Notes: generated by a model from the letters alone, not told the origin. Shown: positions 7,410 to 15,947, counted from the first letter of the stretch. The stretch: DNA of 46,933 nt from Helicobacteraceae bacterium (GCA_031275395.1 JAISOU010000087.1:1-46933); one strand, 5' to 3'. Numbers and translations: made by a program.

Positions 7410-8074
7410 TCTTTGCCGTATGACAACCTTTTTAGAACAATAAAAATTAACAGAGAAAAAACTCCCAACGCCGCGCTTAAAACGATCGCCTTATCGGTTT
7501 CGCCCGTCATTGCGCCATTGTAGATCGCAAGTCCTAAAGTATCGGTTTCGCCTATGATATTTCCGCCTAACATCAGCGTTATGCCAATTTCGCCAAACGA
7601 TCGTCCTAAGCCTAAAAATAACGCCGCGCATATCGCCTTTGGGATATTAGGCAGTAGCGCGAAGATCAACGTTTCAAAGCGGCTTTTACCCATACAATAC
7701 GCCGCTTCCGCATATAGTTTTTCCTGCTCGCTCAAAGCGCTTTCGATCGGCTTAACCACAAGCGGTAATCCCGCTATAAACGCCGCTAAAATTACGCCGC
7801 CCGTAGAGAAAATAATCTCTATATTATACGCCGCAAGCGCCGAGCCTATCAAGCCTTGTTTGCCTAGCAAAAGCAAGAGAAAAAAGCCGACGGCAATCGG
7901 CGGAAAGACGATTGGAAGCGATATAAAAATATCGATCGCCGTTTTATAAAACCGTTTTTGTCCAGATATAACTACCGCCAAAAAAACGCCCAAAGTCGAA
8001 TGTAATAACAGCGTCGCAAAGGCGACTTTAAGCGTTAATAAAAGAGGCGATATAAACCACTCTTGCGCGAACAA
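7403..8074 (-). CDS. modB: Molybdate/tungstate ABC transporter permease ModB
   Basis: A 223-residue polytopic inner-membrane protein of the binding-protein-dependent permease family. It has about five membrane segments, IFISLPIVFPPIAVGF near residue 50, and the EAA loop around residues 125-150 (YAEAAYCMGKSRFETL). The C-terminal LGRSFGEIGITLMLGGNI is highly typical of ModB. It lies four bases after modA. The expected ATPase ModC is not next to it: a convergent helicase gene follows directly, so the ATPase must be encoded elsewhere or have been lost. Tungstate cannot be excluded as substrate. Confidence 0.9.
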   Translation of the reverse strand: MFAQEWFISPLLLTLKVAFATLLLHSTLGVFLAVVISGQKRFYKTAIDIFISLPIVFPPIAVGFFLLLLLGKQGLIGSALAAYNIEIIFSTGGVILAAFIAGLPLVVKPIESALSEQEKLYAEAAYCMGKSRFETLIFALLPNIPKAICAALFLGLGRSFGEIGITLMLGGNIIGETDTLGLAIYNGAMTGETDKAIVLSAALGVFSLLIFIVLKRLSYGKDQ

Positions 8075-8077
8075 AAC

Positions 8078-8785
8078 TTATAATCCGTTCGCTTTTAATA
8101 TCTCCTTTGCCTCCGCGCTTTTAAGAAACTCTATAAAACCTTGCGCTTCTTCGCTGGCGCGCTCGCTCAAAACCACGCAAACGATCTTAATCGGCGTATA
8201 TAGTTTGCGATCGACTTCCAGCGCGAAACCCGTTTGATCTTTGATCGCCAAATAGTTGGTTTTATTGATAAATCCCGCGTCTATATCTCCGCTTTTTAAG
8301 TATTCGGCTACTTGCGGGATATGCTGAACGATCGTTAGCTTGGATTCTACGTCGCGGTAGAGTTTTGCGTTCTTTAACGCCTCGTCTGCGGCAATGCCGA
8401 AAATCGCGCTTTTTGGGTGCGGCGCGCCGATCTTTTTAATCGTCGGGTTTTTAAGAAAATCCAGCGACGGCTCTCCTTTGATACTCTTAGAAAAAACCAA
8501 CGTCAAAACGCCTTCGCCAAAAACGATCTTTTGCGTATATTTTACGCCCTGTTCGTCGATAATTTTTTCGTCGCCCACAAAAAGCTCGAACTTGTCGGTA
8601 TTTTGCGTCTGCGCGGCAATATGTTGCATATTGCCGAACATCGTTTTTACCGCGACGCCGCTTGCCTTCTGATAACTTGCCGCTAGGCTCTCGATCGGTT
8701 TTTTGTAACCCATCGCTCCAGCAAGATAGAGATCGCCCGCGTTTGCGACGCAAAAAAGTAACGCCGCTATCAGTAATCCTCTCAT
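8078..8785 (-). CDS. modA: Molybdate-binding periplasmic protein ModA
   Basis: A 235-residue type II substrate-binding protein. It starts with a signal peptide (about 1-16, ending VANAG), then LYLAGAMGYKKPIESL and MFGNMQHIAAQ in the places of the oxyanion-contacting loops. The region GAPHPKSAIFGIAADEAL is the signature segment, and DIDAGFINKT continues it. Substrate would be molybdate or tungstate delivered to ModB. A strong GGAGGAG precedes the ATG. A palindromic ModE-like site lies 44 bases upstream, indicating repression by molybdate-bound ModE, an inference from the site alone. Confidence 0.88.
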   Translation of the reverse strand: MRGLLIAALLFCVANAGDLYLAGAMGYKKPIESLAASYQKASGVAVKTMFGNMQHIAAQTQNTDKFELFVGDEKIIDEQGVKYTQKIVFGEGVLTLVFSKSIKGEPSLDFLKNPTIKKIGAPHPKSAIFGIAADEALKNAKLYRDVESKLTIVQHIPQVAEYLKSGDIDAGFINKTNYLAIKDQTGFALEVDRKLYTPIKIVCVVLSERASEEAQGFIEFLKSAEAKEILKANGL

Positions 8786-8828
8786 TTTCTCCTCCGTTTT
8801 GCGTTTTAATCGCGCATTTTAGCGCGTT

Positions 8829-8852
8829 CGTTATATCTTCCGCAATATAACG
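8829..8852. promoter_or_regulatory. ModE-like operator upstream of modA
   Basis: CGTTATAT at 8829-8836 and ATATAACG at 8845-8852 are perfect inverted half-sites separated by eight bases. This agrees with the known proteobacterial ModE box (CGnTATAT, a short spacer, then ATATnnCG). It is centred about 55 bases upstream of modA's ATG, where bound ModE would block RNA polymerase. No modE gene lies in the window. Confidence 0.7.
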
Positions 8853-8912
8853 TAGATTAAATAATAGGCGACGCGCCGTAGCGCGAACAAAGCGCTTATA
8901 GACAAAATAGGT

Positions 8913-8918
8913 TATAAT
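8913..8918 (+). promoter_or_regulatory. -10 element upstream of the Lpp20-like gene
   Basis: A perfect TATAAT 31 bases before the ATG at 8950. No obvious -35 is present. GTGAGGAG just before the start serves as the ribosome binding site. Confidence 0.5.
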
Positions 8919-8949
8919 CGACGACTTTATTTCAGTGAGGAGAAGTTAA

Positions 8950-9537
8950 ATGAAACGGCTAGTTGGTTTCGCGGCGATAGTCGCGACTTTATTCTTGAGC
9001 GGGTGCGGCGGCAAACAACCCGATACGACCGCTACGGGCGCGCCATGCTTAAACGACGGCAAAGAAGCGCCAAAATGGGTTTGTATTCCATATCTTGACG
9101 ACAAGACAATCGCGGGACTTGGCACGGCGCAAAAGAACCCCGCCAACGACTACGGCTTTCAATTTACGCAAGCGCAAGCTCAGGGACGCGACGCGATCTC
9201 TTTTAACGTAGAGGCAAACGTCCGCGCCGCGTTCGATAGCTGGCAGAGGAACACGGGCGCGGGCGAAAACGCGATCTTTGAGCAAAATATGGAGCGCGTT
9301 TCGCGGCAAACTTCGTTTTTGAGTATTAAAGGGGCTAAAGTCGCCGATACTTGGCAGCACCCTAATAACGGAACGCTTTTTGTACTGATGACCGCGCCTT
9401 TGGATCAGACGGAAAACGCGCTGATGAGCAGCCTTCGCAATGAAAACGCGCTATGGCAGCAATTCCAAAGCCAAAAGGCTCAGGAGCAGCTTAAAGAAGA
9501 GTTTGAAAGAGCGATCAAACAGCCTGTAACCGAATAG
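8950..9537 (+). CDS. Lpp20-like outer-membrane lipoprotein
   Basis: A 195-residue lipoprotein. The first 18 residues form a signal with lipobox LSGC (Cys19 modified). Then PKWVCIPYLDDKTIAGLGTA opens an LPP20-type domain of about 120 residues. The region QAQAQGRDAISFNVEANVRAAF matches the conserved helix of this family, and KVADTWQHPNNGTLFVLMTA the core strand. The C-terminal tail is a charged helix. The function of Lpp20 proteins is not firmly known; they are surface or outer-membrane antigens in Helicobacter. The gene is monocistronic, with its own -10 box upstream and a strong terminator just downstream. Confidence 0.75.
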   Translation: MKRLVGFAAIVATLFLSGCGGKQPDTTATGAPCLNDGKEAPKWVCIPYLDDKTIAGLGTAQKNPANDYGFQFTQAQAQGRDAISFNVEANVRAAFDSWQRNTGAGENAIFEQNMERVSRQTSFLSIKGAKVADTWQHPNNGTLFVLMTAPLDQTENALMSSLRNENALWQQFQSQKAQEQLKEEFERAIKQPVTE

Positions 9538-9543
9538 TTTTAC

Positions 9544-9583
9544 GCCTCTTTGCCCGTTTGCGGCAAAGGGGCGAAGATTTTTT
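9544..9583 (+). terminator. Rho-independent terminator after the Lpp20-like gene
   Basis: An 11-base stem (9544-9554 with 9562-9572, one G-U pair) closes a seven-base loop. It is followed by a six-base T run at 9578-9583. It starts seven bases after the lipoprotein stop codon. Confidence 0.8.
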
Positions 9584-9611
9584 AAGAGCGCTCGTCGTTA
9601 AAAGAGCTTTA

Positions 9612-9898
9612 ATGAAAAAGTTTATTTGCGCCGCCCTAAATTGCTCTCTCGACGGTTTTTACTTACGCGCATAAGGCGGGTTTAGAAATATGCGGCGATT
9701 GCGCTATATACCCAATCGATCGGGATCGACCCAATCTTCAAATCCTATAATAAAAACAAAACCTACATTTATAGTCGCTCCCGCCATCTTTCGCGGCTAA
9801 CGGTTGGGGATAGCCTGTTATTTTCTCCTGAAATGCGAATTGTTTTATTGGCGATCTTTGCTTTTTCGCTCTTTGCAAGCAATTATAACGGGCGATAA
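9612..9898 (+). pseudogene. Decayed secreted-protein gene with two frameshifts
   Basis: An ATG at 9612 begins MKKFICAAL, a signal-peptide start, but its frame stops at 9674. Shifting by one base near 9639 completes a convincing signal peptide (IALSTVFTYAHKAG) followed by LEICGDCAIY, which stops at 9748. A second shift near 9706 opens a 60-codon stretch (IDPIFKSYNKNKTY, then RHLSRLTVGDSLLF) that ends at 9898 after a second hydrophobic signal-like segment starting at ATG 9833. I read this as one or two decayed genes for exported proteins. The family is unknown. The remaining gap to 10134 holds only a -10 box and a short repeat. Confidence 0.4.
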
Positions 9899-9982
9899 GA
9901 CGAATAGTAAGGTCGGCGATCGCCGATTAACGCTAAAAACTCGATATTGCGCGAAAGAATAAAAGGTTTCTTAAATTGGCGT

Positions 9983-9988
9983 TATAAT
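9983..9988 (+). promoter_or_regulatory. -10 element, possibly for the phosphomannomutase gene
   Basis: TATAAT stands in an A/T-rich stretch about 147 bases upstream of the phosphohexomutase start, implying a long leader if it is used. There is no clear -35. Confidence 0.35.
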
Positions 9989-10092
9989 TATATGCGTCGA
10001 TCGCGTAAAAACGCGAGAATCAAAATAGGGCGTAGCCGCGCTTATTCATACTTGCGAATACGCGCCTTGCGCTCCTGCGCTTCGCGCTATTT

Positions 10093-10115
10093 GGATTTTC
10101 GCCTACGCGGGAATG
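10093..10115. repeat. Single copy of a CGCCTACGCGGGAATGA-type intergenic element
   Basis: The stretch GGATTTTCGCC-TACGCGGGAATGA resembles the short palindromic intergenic repeats (GGATTCCCGCCT-n-GCGGGAATGAC type) found in many proteobacteria. Only one copy is visible in this window, so its repeat status is inferred from likeness, not from recurrence here. Confidence 0.3.
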
Positions 10116-10134
10116 AAAGTTAAAGGGGGGAAAA

Positions 10135-11487
10135 ATGTCAATTTACCGAGAGTATGATATTCGGGGCGTTTTTGGCGACGAGTTAAACGCCGATCGGATC
10201 AAAAAACTAGGCTTTGTCTTGGGCAAAGAGATTGGCGCGGGTAAAGCCGTAGTGATCGGCTACGACGCGAGAACGCATTCGCCGCAACTTTTCGATTGGC
10301 TTGCGAGCGGTTTTAACCACGCGAAAGTTAAACCGCTAGATATTGGAATGTGTCCCACGCCCGTAAGTTACTTTGCGGGCTTTTGCGACTTTGACGGACT
10401 TAAGCCCGATTTTAGCGTGATGATCACGGGTAGCCACAATCCGCCCGAGTACAACGGCTTTAAGATCACGGTCGGAAACGCGCCGTTTTTCGGCGAGCAG
10501 ATTTATGAGCTTGGACGCAAGATCGAGGCGTGTTCGGAAAATATCCCCGACAATTCCGGCGCGACTTGGATCAACGCTTTGCAGCGTTACGTCAATTATT
10601 TAAGCGAGCAGTTTGCCGCGTTGCGCGGTTTGAAAACTCCGCTTGCGTTCGATATTGGCAACGGCGTGGCGGCGATTGCGCTTAAACCGGTTCTTGAAAA
10701 TCTGGGAATTAAAGCCAAACTTCTATTTGAAGAACCCGACGGAACGTTTCCTAATCACCACCCCGATCCTAGCGAGGAGGAGAATCTGGAGCTTCTGAAA
10801 AAAGAGATGAAAAAGGGCGCCCAAAGATACGGCTTCGCTTTTGACGGCGACGCGGATCGTATCGCGATGTTAAGCGCGAAAAATAACTTTAAGGGCGATA
10901 TTCTTTCGATCTTTTTGGCGCGGTATATCAAAAACCCGATCGTAATCGGCGAGGTGAAATGCTCTCAAGTTATGTATGACGAGATCAACAAGTTTGGCAA
11001 GGCGATTATGTATAAAACGGGGCATAGCAACCTCAAAGTCAAGATCAAAGAAACAAACGCAAGTTTTGCGGCGGAAGTAAGCGGTCATCTGTTTTTCAAC
11101 GATCGCTACTTTGGTTACGACGACGCGATTTACGCGGCTTTGCGTCTGATCGAGCTTGTGAAAGCGGGCTTTGATTTTGACGGCGAAGCGGCGAAATTGC
11201 CAAAAGTTTATTCGACGGACGAGCTTAAAATAAAAACGACGGAAGAGGAGAAGTTTAAGATCATAGAGCGTCTTAAAGCCGCGTTAAGAAACCCTAGCGT
11301 CGCTCTGCCAAAAATCCGCGAAATTATCGAAATAGACGGCGTTCGCGTGATCTTTGAAAACGGCTGGGGGCTTGTGCGCGCTTCCAACACCACGCCCGTT
11401 TTGGTAACGCGCTTCGAGGCGACAAGCGAGAAGGATTTAGACGAGATTCAAGCTTCGCTAACGGCGTTATTGGAGCGTTGCAAGTAG
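10135..11487 (+). CDS. Phosphomannomutase / phosphoglucomutase
   Basis: A 450-residue alpha-D-phosphohexomutase that interconverts 6-phospho and 1-phospho mannose or glucose, feeding LPS, capsule or glycan sugar nucleotides. The four domain signatures are present in order: active-site loop TGSHNPPEYNG (phosphoserine S100), metal-binding FDGDADR (237-242), sugar-specificity loop EVSGHLFF (about 321) and phosphate-binding RASNTTPVL (about 421). YREYDIRG at the N-terminus is typical of the dual-specificity AlgC/ManB group. GGGGGG precedes the ATG. It lies alone, with a hairpin after the stop. Which sugar it prefers in vivo cannot be read from sequence. Confidence 0.88.
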   Translation: MSIYREYDIRGVFGDELNADRIKKLGFVLGKEIGAGKAVVIGYDARTHSPQLFDWLASGFNHAKVKPLDIGMCPTPVSYFAGFCDFDGLKPDFSVMITGSHNPPEYNGFKITVGNAPFFGEQIYELGRKIEACSENIPDNSGATWINALQRYVNYLSEQFAALRGLKTPLAFDIGNGVAAIALKPVLENLGIKAKLLFEEPDGTFPNHHPDPSEEENLELLKKEMKKGAQRYGFAFDGDADRIAMLSAKNNFKGDILSIFLARYIKNPIVIGEVKCSQVMYDEINKFGKAIMYKTGHSNLKVKIKETNASFAAEVSGHLFFNDRYFGYDDAIYAALRLIELVKAGFDFDGEAAKLPKVYSTDELKIKTTEEEKFKIIERLKAALRNPSVALPKIREIIEIDGVRVIFENGWGLVRASNTTPVLVTRFEATSEKDLDEIQASLTALLERCK

Positions 11488-11500
11488 AGCTTGGCGATTA

Positions 11501-11525
11501 ACGGGCGCAATTTTAAGTCGCCCGT
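11501..11525 (+). terminator. Hairpin after the phosphohexomutase gene
   Basis: ACGGGCG at 11501-11507 pairs with CGCCCGT at 11519-11525 across an 11-base loop, starting 14 bases after the stop codon. Only two T residues follow, so it is a weak terminator candidate. Up to the tRNA promoter at 11808 I see no credible gene. Confidence 0.4.
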
Positions 11526-11807
11526 TTGGCGCAACGCGCTTTGAGCGCGCCTCTATGCGGTTTTTCGCGTTTCTTATGTTTGATCTTTTAGATCTTTGAA
11601 AATACAAGCGGGCGAGGCTAAAAGCTAGTTTCCGAGTGGCGATAATCCGCGTAAGGCTCGCAACAAACCGCCGATCGTCGTTGATACGCCCCCGTCCAAA
11701 CTGGACATTTGTATTCAATTATCTCAAAATTGATCGGAGCACTTTTAACGTATATTCTTGTTTGGCGCGTTTTTGCGCGAACTTAGCGTCGTTTTGATAT
11801 AATTGGC

Positions 11808-11837
11808 TTGACTTAAACAGGCAAAAAGGGCTATAAT
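11808..11837 (+). promoter_or_regulatory. Sigma-70 promoter for the tRNA genes
   Basis: TTGACT at 11808-11813 and TATAAT at 11832-11837 are separated by 18 bases. The -10 ends 19 bases before the tRNA-Gln start. This near-consensus arrangement fits a strong stable-RNA promoter. Confidence 0.75.
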
Positions 11838-11856
11838 CCCGCTTCCGATTTTCCGT

Positions 11857-11927
11857 TGGGGTATCGTCTAACGGCAGGACAGCTGGTTTTGGTCCAGTTA
11901 ATCGAGGTTCGAGTCCTTGTACCCCAG
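11857..11927 (+). tRNA. tRNA-Gln (anticodon TTG)
   Basis: The acceptor stem TGGGGTA pairs with TACCCCA. The anticodon stem GCTGG/CCAGT holds loop TTTTGGT, giving anticodon TTG for CAA glutamine codons. The T arm is closed by GGTTCGAGTCC. The 3' CCA is not encoded, since the gene ends with discriminator G followed by TTT. The sequence closely follows bacterial tRNA-Gln. Confidence 0.93.
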
Positions 11928-11985
11928 TTTAGTCGGTCTTTTTTTTCGCGTCGCCCTCTTGCGAAACGGCGATGAGCGTATACGT

Positions 11986-12062
<77 letters not shown>

Positions 12063-12197
12063 ATCCACAAACCCCGTCCTATCTTGCTTTGTTAGCCTTC
12101 AAAATGTACAAGTCAATTCTTTCGTTGAGGCTTTTATCAAAGCGATACGTTAGTATCGCCAATTATACTGCGTCGCGAGAACAACTTCTGAAGCGCT

Positions 12198-13229
12198 TTA
12201 GTCGTTTGTTTGTCGGCGCTTATACTCTTTTTCAAAGATATTGATCATATTTGGCTCTTTTATTAAAGGGCGCGCTAAACCAAAATATCTAATTTTTGTT
12301 TGGTTTAATATATTAGCCATTTTGTTAAAATCTCTATTACCGCCCGTTAAAATAATCGCCGTATCGTTTAGCTCGGCTATTTTTTCGGCTTCGCTTTGAA
12401 AATACGCGCCCCGCGTTCTAACGCTACGCCAAGAACCGCTTATCTCGATCGCGTTAATACCTTTATTCGTCAGTTCTTTGCATAGATATAATACGTCGTC
12501 AAAAACGACCGATACTTTATTATCGTCCATAACGTTAATTTTGATCCATACTGTAAAATCGATTCCAACCGCCGAGCGTATCGCGTCGTAAGTTTCCAAA
12601 GAGATTCGCGCCATATTTTGCGTCGATCCTCCATACTGATCCGTTCTGCGGTTATAGTATGGCGACATAAACTGACTTAAGAAAAAACCGTGCGCCGCGT
12701 GTATTTCGACGCCGCTATAACCAACCTCTTTGGCTCTTAACGCGGCGGCGGCAAACTTTTGCTCTATTTTTTTAATCTCCGAAACGCTAATTTCTTTTGG
12801 CAAAACGCCCGTATGAACGTTTTCGATAGCGCTTGGCGCAAGTATAGTTATCTTATCGTTTAGATCTTTATATCTATTATGAAACGCGACGGAAGAGTGA
12901 GCGCCGATATAAACAAGCTGTAAAACGATATTGACGTTATAAGAACGAGCCAGATCGACTAGTTTTTTATGTCCGTCGAAAAACGAGTCGTCGTAAAAAG
13001 CCAATATATCGTTATAAGACCTCTCCGCTTCGTCGATTAACGTATAACCCGTAATAATAGTCCCTACCCCGCCGCGCGCGATCTTTTCGTATAGATCGAG
13101 CATATCGTCGTTAACATATCCGTTTGACGAATCGTCGCCGACCGCGGCGCGAATAAATCTGTTTTTTAGCGCCATAGCGCCGCATTGCGTTTTATCAAAT
13201 AGGGTTTTATCTGCTTGCGCGTTTATCAA
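12198..13229 (-). CDS. Old-yellow-enzyme family NADH:flavin oxidoreductase
   Basis: A 343-residue FMN-dependent TIM-barrel reductase of the OYE/2,4-dienoyl-CoA reductase family. Signatures are LKNRFIRAA near residue 21, GVGTIITGYTLI, YSGVEIHAAHGFFLSQF with the active-site His, SPYYNRRTDQYGGS, then an ILTGGNRD phosphate-binding segment and FGLARPLI. No C-terminal iron-sulfur domain is present, so it is a short single-domain type. Its natural substrate (an activated alkene) is unknown. The TTG start overlaps the stop of the upstream ABC exporter by two bases, making it the last gene of the heme/envelope operon. Confidence 0.85.
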   Translation of the reverse strand: MINAQADKTLFDKTQCGAMALKNRFIRAAVGDDSSNGYVNDDMLDLYEKIARGGVGTIITGYTLIDEAERSYNDILAFYDDSFFDGHKKLVDLARSYNVNIVLQLVYIGAHSSVAFHNRYKDLNDKITILAPSAIENVHTGVLPKEISVSEIKKIEQKFAAAALRAKEVGYSGVEIHAAHGFFLSQFMSPYYNRRTDQYGGSTQNMARISLETYDAIRSAVGIDFTVWIKINVMDDNKVSVVFDDVLYLCKELTNKGINAIEISGSWRSVRTRGAYFQSEAEKIAELNDTAIILTGGNRDFNKMANILNQTKIRYFGLARPLIKEPNMINIFEKEYKRRQTND

Positions 13230-14950
13230 CCCATTTCCTTTTCTTTGAACTGCATATTATAAAGTTTGGCGTATTCGCCCTTTTTTGCGAGTAGCTCCTC
13301 GTGCGTTCCGCGCTCTATAATCTCGCCGTTTAATAAAACGCAGATTAGATCGGCGTTAATAATCGTCGATAAACGGTGCGCAATAACGATCGCCGTGCGA
13401 TCTTTCATCATCAGATCAAGCGCCGCTTGAACCTCGCGTTCGCTTTTAGTATCAAGCGCGCTTGTCGCCTCGTCAAAAAGCAAAATAGGCGCGTCTTTTA
13501 GTATCGCTCTGGCTATAGAAATACGCTGTTTTTGCCCGCCCGAAAGGCGCGATCCTTTTTCGCCTATGATCGTATCGTATCCCTGCGGTAAAGTTTCAAT
13601 AAAATTATCCGCGTTTGCGCTCTTCGCCGCCGCTTTGATCTCGTCTATACTTGGGACGTTCCCCTCCCCTCTTGCATAAGCGATATTATTGGCGATCGTG
13701 TCGTCGAATAAAATAACCTCTTGGCTTACGTATGCGATCTTATCCCTTAGACTTGCTTGGGAGTATTCGCGTATATCTACCCCGTCGATCAAAACCGCGC
13801 CCTCGCTAACCTCAAAAAAACGCGGAACAAGGCTAATAAGAGTCGTTTTGCCGCCGCCGCTAGAACCTACTAACGCCACAGTCGATCCGCTTGGAATAAT
13901 TAAATTGATATTATTTAAGACTTTTTCCCCGCTTTCATATTCAAAAGAGAGGGCGCGAAACTCGATTTCGCCTTTAACGTAGTCCAACTTTTTCGCGTTT
14001 GGAATATCCACAATTTCAGACTTTGCGTCGATCACCTCATAAACGCGCTCTGCGTGTACTAAAGCGGCTCTTAATTGCGTCTTAAAATGCAATAACGATT
14101 TAAGCGGTTTATACATAGCGACCCATGCGCCCAGAAACGCGACAAAATCGCCCGCCGTGATCGAATTGTTAGAAATCTGATAACCGCCATAAACGATAAT
14201 AATCGCCAAAATAATACCCGTTAAACTATCGGTAAGAGGCGTAATAATAGCCGTAGTTTTAACTCTGCTTCTCGATAGATGAAATAGCTGATCGAACATA
14301 GCGCGTAGAGCGCCCGTTTCGCGCCGTTCCATATTGTAAGATTTGATAATTTTAACGTTTTGAAGAGCTTCGGCTATTTTACTAAGCAAAGCCGCGCTCG
14401 CATTTGCGGATTTACGCTCGATCTTATTAACCTTTTTATCGATCGCCTTCATAGCCAACGCGCCAAGCGGCACAAAGATTAAAATCACAAAAAATAAACG
14501 CCACGAAAAATATAAGATCAAAGCAAACATTGACGCGCAGGTTATAACATCTTTAAACGTATTGGTAATAAAGTTGATAGCAATCTGACTTACGGCTTGA
14601 CAATCGCTAATAATTCTAGCCAATATCTGACCGCTATTATTTCTGCTAAAAAACGGCATATCAAGCGTTAATAGGTGCGAAAAAACGCGATGTTGAATCG
14701 CTTGGATCGTTTTTACGCTAACGTGGTTTAATATCTGCGAATGAGAAAAAGAGAGCCACCCTTTAACAAAATAGACGACGAATATCTGAACGCACAAAAA
14801 CTTAAGCGCATCATACCCTGAAGCCGTAAAACCTTTATCAAAAATAGGCTTTAGTAGATAGACCGAATAGGATTCTAAAGCGGCGATAATAATCGTTAGA
14901 GCAATCGCGCTATTAAAGTCGTTAGATATTTTTTGGTATGCTCGCGCCAA
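13226..14950 (-). CDS. MsbA-like lipid ABC exporter (N-terminus frameshifted)
   Basis: A 574-residue half transporter with an exporter-type membrane domain (about 15-290, with LLKPIFDKGF) and a C-terminal ATPase: Walker A GSSGGGKT, Q-loop YVSQEV, signature LSGGQKQR, Walker B ILLFDEATSAL and H-loop IAHRLS. This layout is that of MsbA, which flips lipid A core across the inner membrane. The annotated start is a TTG without a ribosome binding site. The neighbouring frame begins at GTG 14967 and reads IIKRIWREHTKKYLTTLIA, a much better MsbA N-terminus. A one-base shift around 14895-14905 would join them, so this is either a recent frameshift or a sequencing error. Confidence 0.8.
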   Translation of the reverse strand: MARAYQKISNDFNSAIALTIIIAALESYSVYLLKPIFDKGFTASGYDALKFLCVQIFVVYFVKGWLSFSHSQILNHVSVKTIQAIQHRVFSHLLTLDMPFFSRNNSGQILARIISDCQAVSQIAINFITNTFKDVITCASMFALILYFSWRLFFVILIFVPLGALAMKAIDKKVNKIERKSANASAALLSKIAEALQNVKIIKSYNMERRETGALRAMFDQLFHLSRSRVKTTAIITPLTDSLTGIILAIIIVYGGYQISNNSITAGDFVAFLGAWVAMYKPLKSLLHFKTQLRAALVHAERVYEVIDAKSEIVDIPNAKKLDYVKGEIEFRALSFEYESGEKVLNNINLIIPSGSTVALVGSSGGGKTTLISLVPRFFEVSEGAVLIDGVDIREYSQASLRDKIAYVSQEVILFDDTIANNIAYARGEGNVPSIDEIKAAAKSANADNFIETLPQGYDTIIGEKGSRLSGGQKQRISIARAILKDAPILLFDEATSALDTKSEREVQAALDLMMKDRTAIVIAHRLSTIINADLICVLLNGEIIERGTHEELLAKKGEYAKLYNMQFKEKEMG

Positions 14951-14992
14951 ATACGCTTAATTATCACGCCGTCTTTATATATTTTTTCGTTG

Positions 14993-15937
14993 TTATTTTT
15001 CCGCATTATTCATCGCTTCGGCGCGTAATAAAACCTCTTTTGCGCCAACGTCCAATAACTGATCGGCTAAAGCGCCGCCTAGCGCCGCATAGTTAGAACG
15101 ATCGCCGCGTATTTCCGCTCTTAAAATCTCTTTTGCGTTAGGTAGCCCTACGACTCCGCGAGCGTATATCGATCCGTCGTTAAATAGCTTAGCTACAACG
15201 CCGATCGGCGCTTGGCAACCGCTCTGAAGTTTATCGACAAAATCGCGCTCGATCGCGCTTTCGATCGTAGCGGTATCGTCTATTAAAGGCGTTATTAGTT
15301 CTAACGTTTCAGAGTTTGCGGCGCATTCCAAACCTAAAACGCCCTGCCCCATCGCGGGAAGCATAACCTCTATATCAAAAGGGCTAACAAATTTTACCGA
15401 ATTGGTTAATCTAAGCCGATCCAAGCCCGCGCGAGCAAGTATGATCGCGTCAAAAAGACCGCTTCGCAATTTATCTAAACGGCTATGAACGTTGCCGCGC
15501 AAACTTCTTATAATTAGATCGCCGCGCATAGCGAGCAGTTGCATTCGCCTGCGCAACGAAGTCGTGCCAATCAACGCGCCTTGCGGCAGAGAGTCCAAAG
15601 AGTCGTATTTTTCGCTAACAAGACAATCTCGCCTGTCGGCGCGCTCCGTAACGCCCGCCAAAACCAAACCGCTAGGCAGGCGCGTAGGCAGATCTTTAAG
15701 GCTATGTACGGCTAAATGCGCCTCGCCGCGCAAAATAGCCTCCTCAAGCTCTTTTACAAACAGTCCTTTGCCGCCGATTTTGGATAACGGCGTATCTAAA
15801 ATAATATCGCCCTGCGTTTTAAAAATCTTAATATCGACCTCAAGATCTCTATGCGCGGTTTTAAGGCGTTCGGCGACATAGTTTGCCTGCCATAACGCCA
15901 ATTCGCTACCGCGCGAAGCGATCGTAACTTTATTCAT
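14993..15937 (-). CDS. hemC: Hydroxymethylbilane synthase HemC
   Basis: It polymerises four porphobilinogens into hydroxymethylbilane in heme synthesis. Signatures are IASRGSELALWQA, TQGD, KGLFVKELE, HSLKDLPT, GTTSLRR, IRSLRGNVHSRL, PAMGQGVLGLE and LQSGCQAPIG, whose Cys carries the dipyrromethane cofactor. I start at the ATG at 15937, giving 314 residues. The longer reading from 15991 adds 18 residues overlapping the upstream gene that do not match the family. It begins 11 bases after the thioredoxin-fold gene and belongs to the hemA-proS-hemC run. Confidence 0.93.
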   Translation of the reverse strand: MNKVTIASRGSELALWQANYVAERLKTAHRDLEVDIKIFKTQGDIILDTPLSKIGGKGLFVKELEEAILRGEAHLAVHSLKDLPTRLPSGLVLAGVTERADRRDCLVSEKYDSLDSLPQGALIGTTSLRRRMQLLAMRGDLIIRSLRGNVHSRLDKLRSGLFDAIILARAGLDRLRLTNSVKFVSPFDIEVMLPAMGQGVLGLECAANSETLELITPLIDDTATIESAIERDFVDKLQSGCQAPIGVVAKLFNDGSIYARGVVGLPNAKEILRAEIRGDRSNYAALGGALADQLLDVGAKEVLLRAEAMNNAEK

Positions 15938-15947
15938 CAAAGCGCGT

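Noticed and set aside
11467-11718. 83-codon minus ORF downstream of the phosphohexomutase
   Set aside because: It is Arg-rich with no start signal and overlaps a hairpin. I treat the gap as non-coding.
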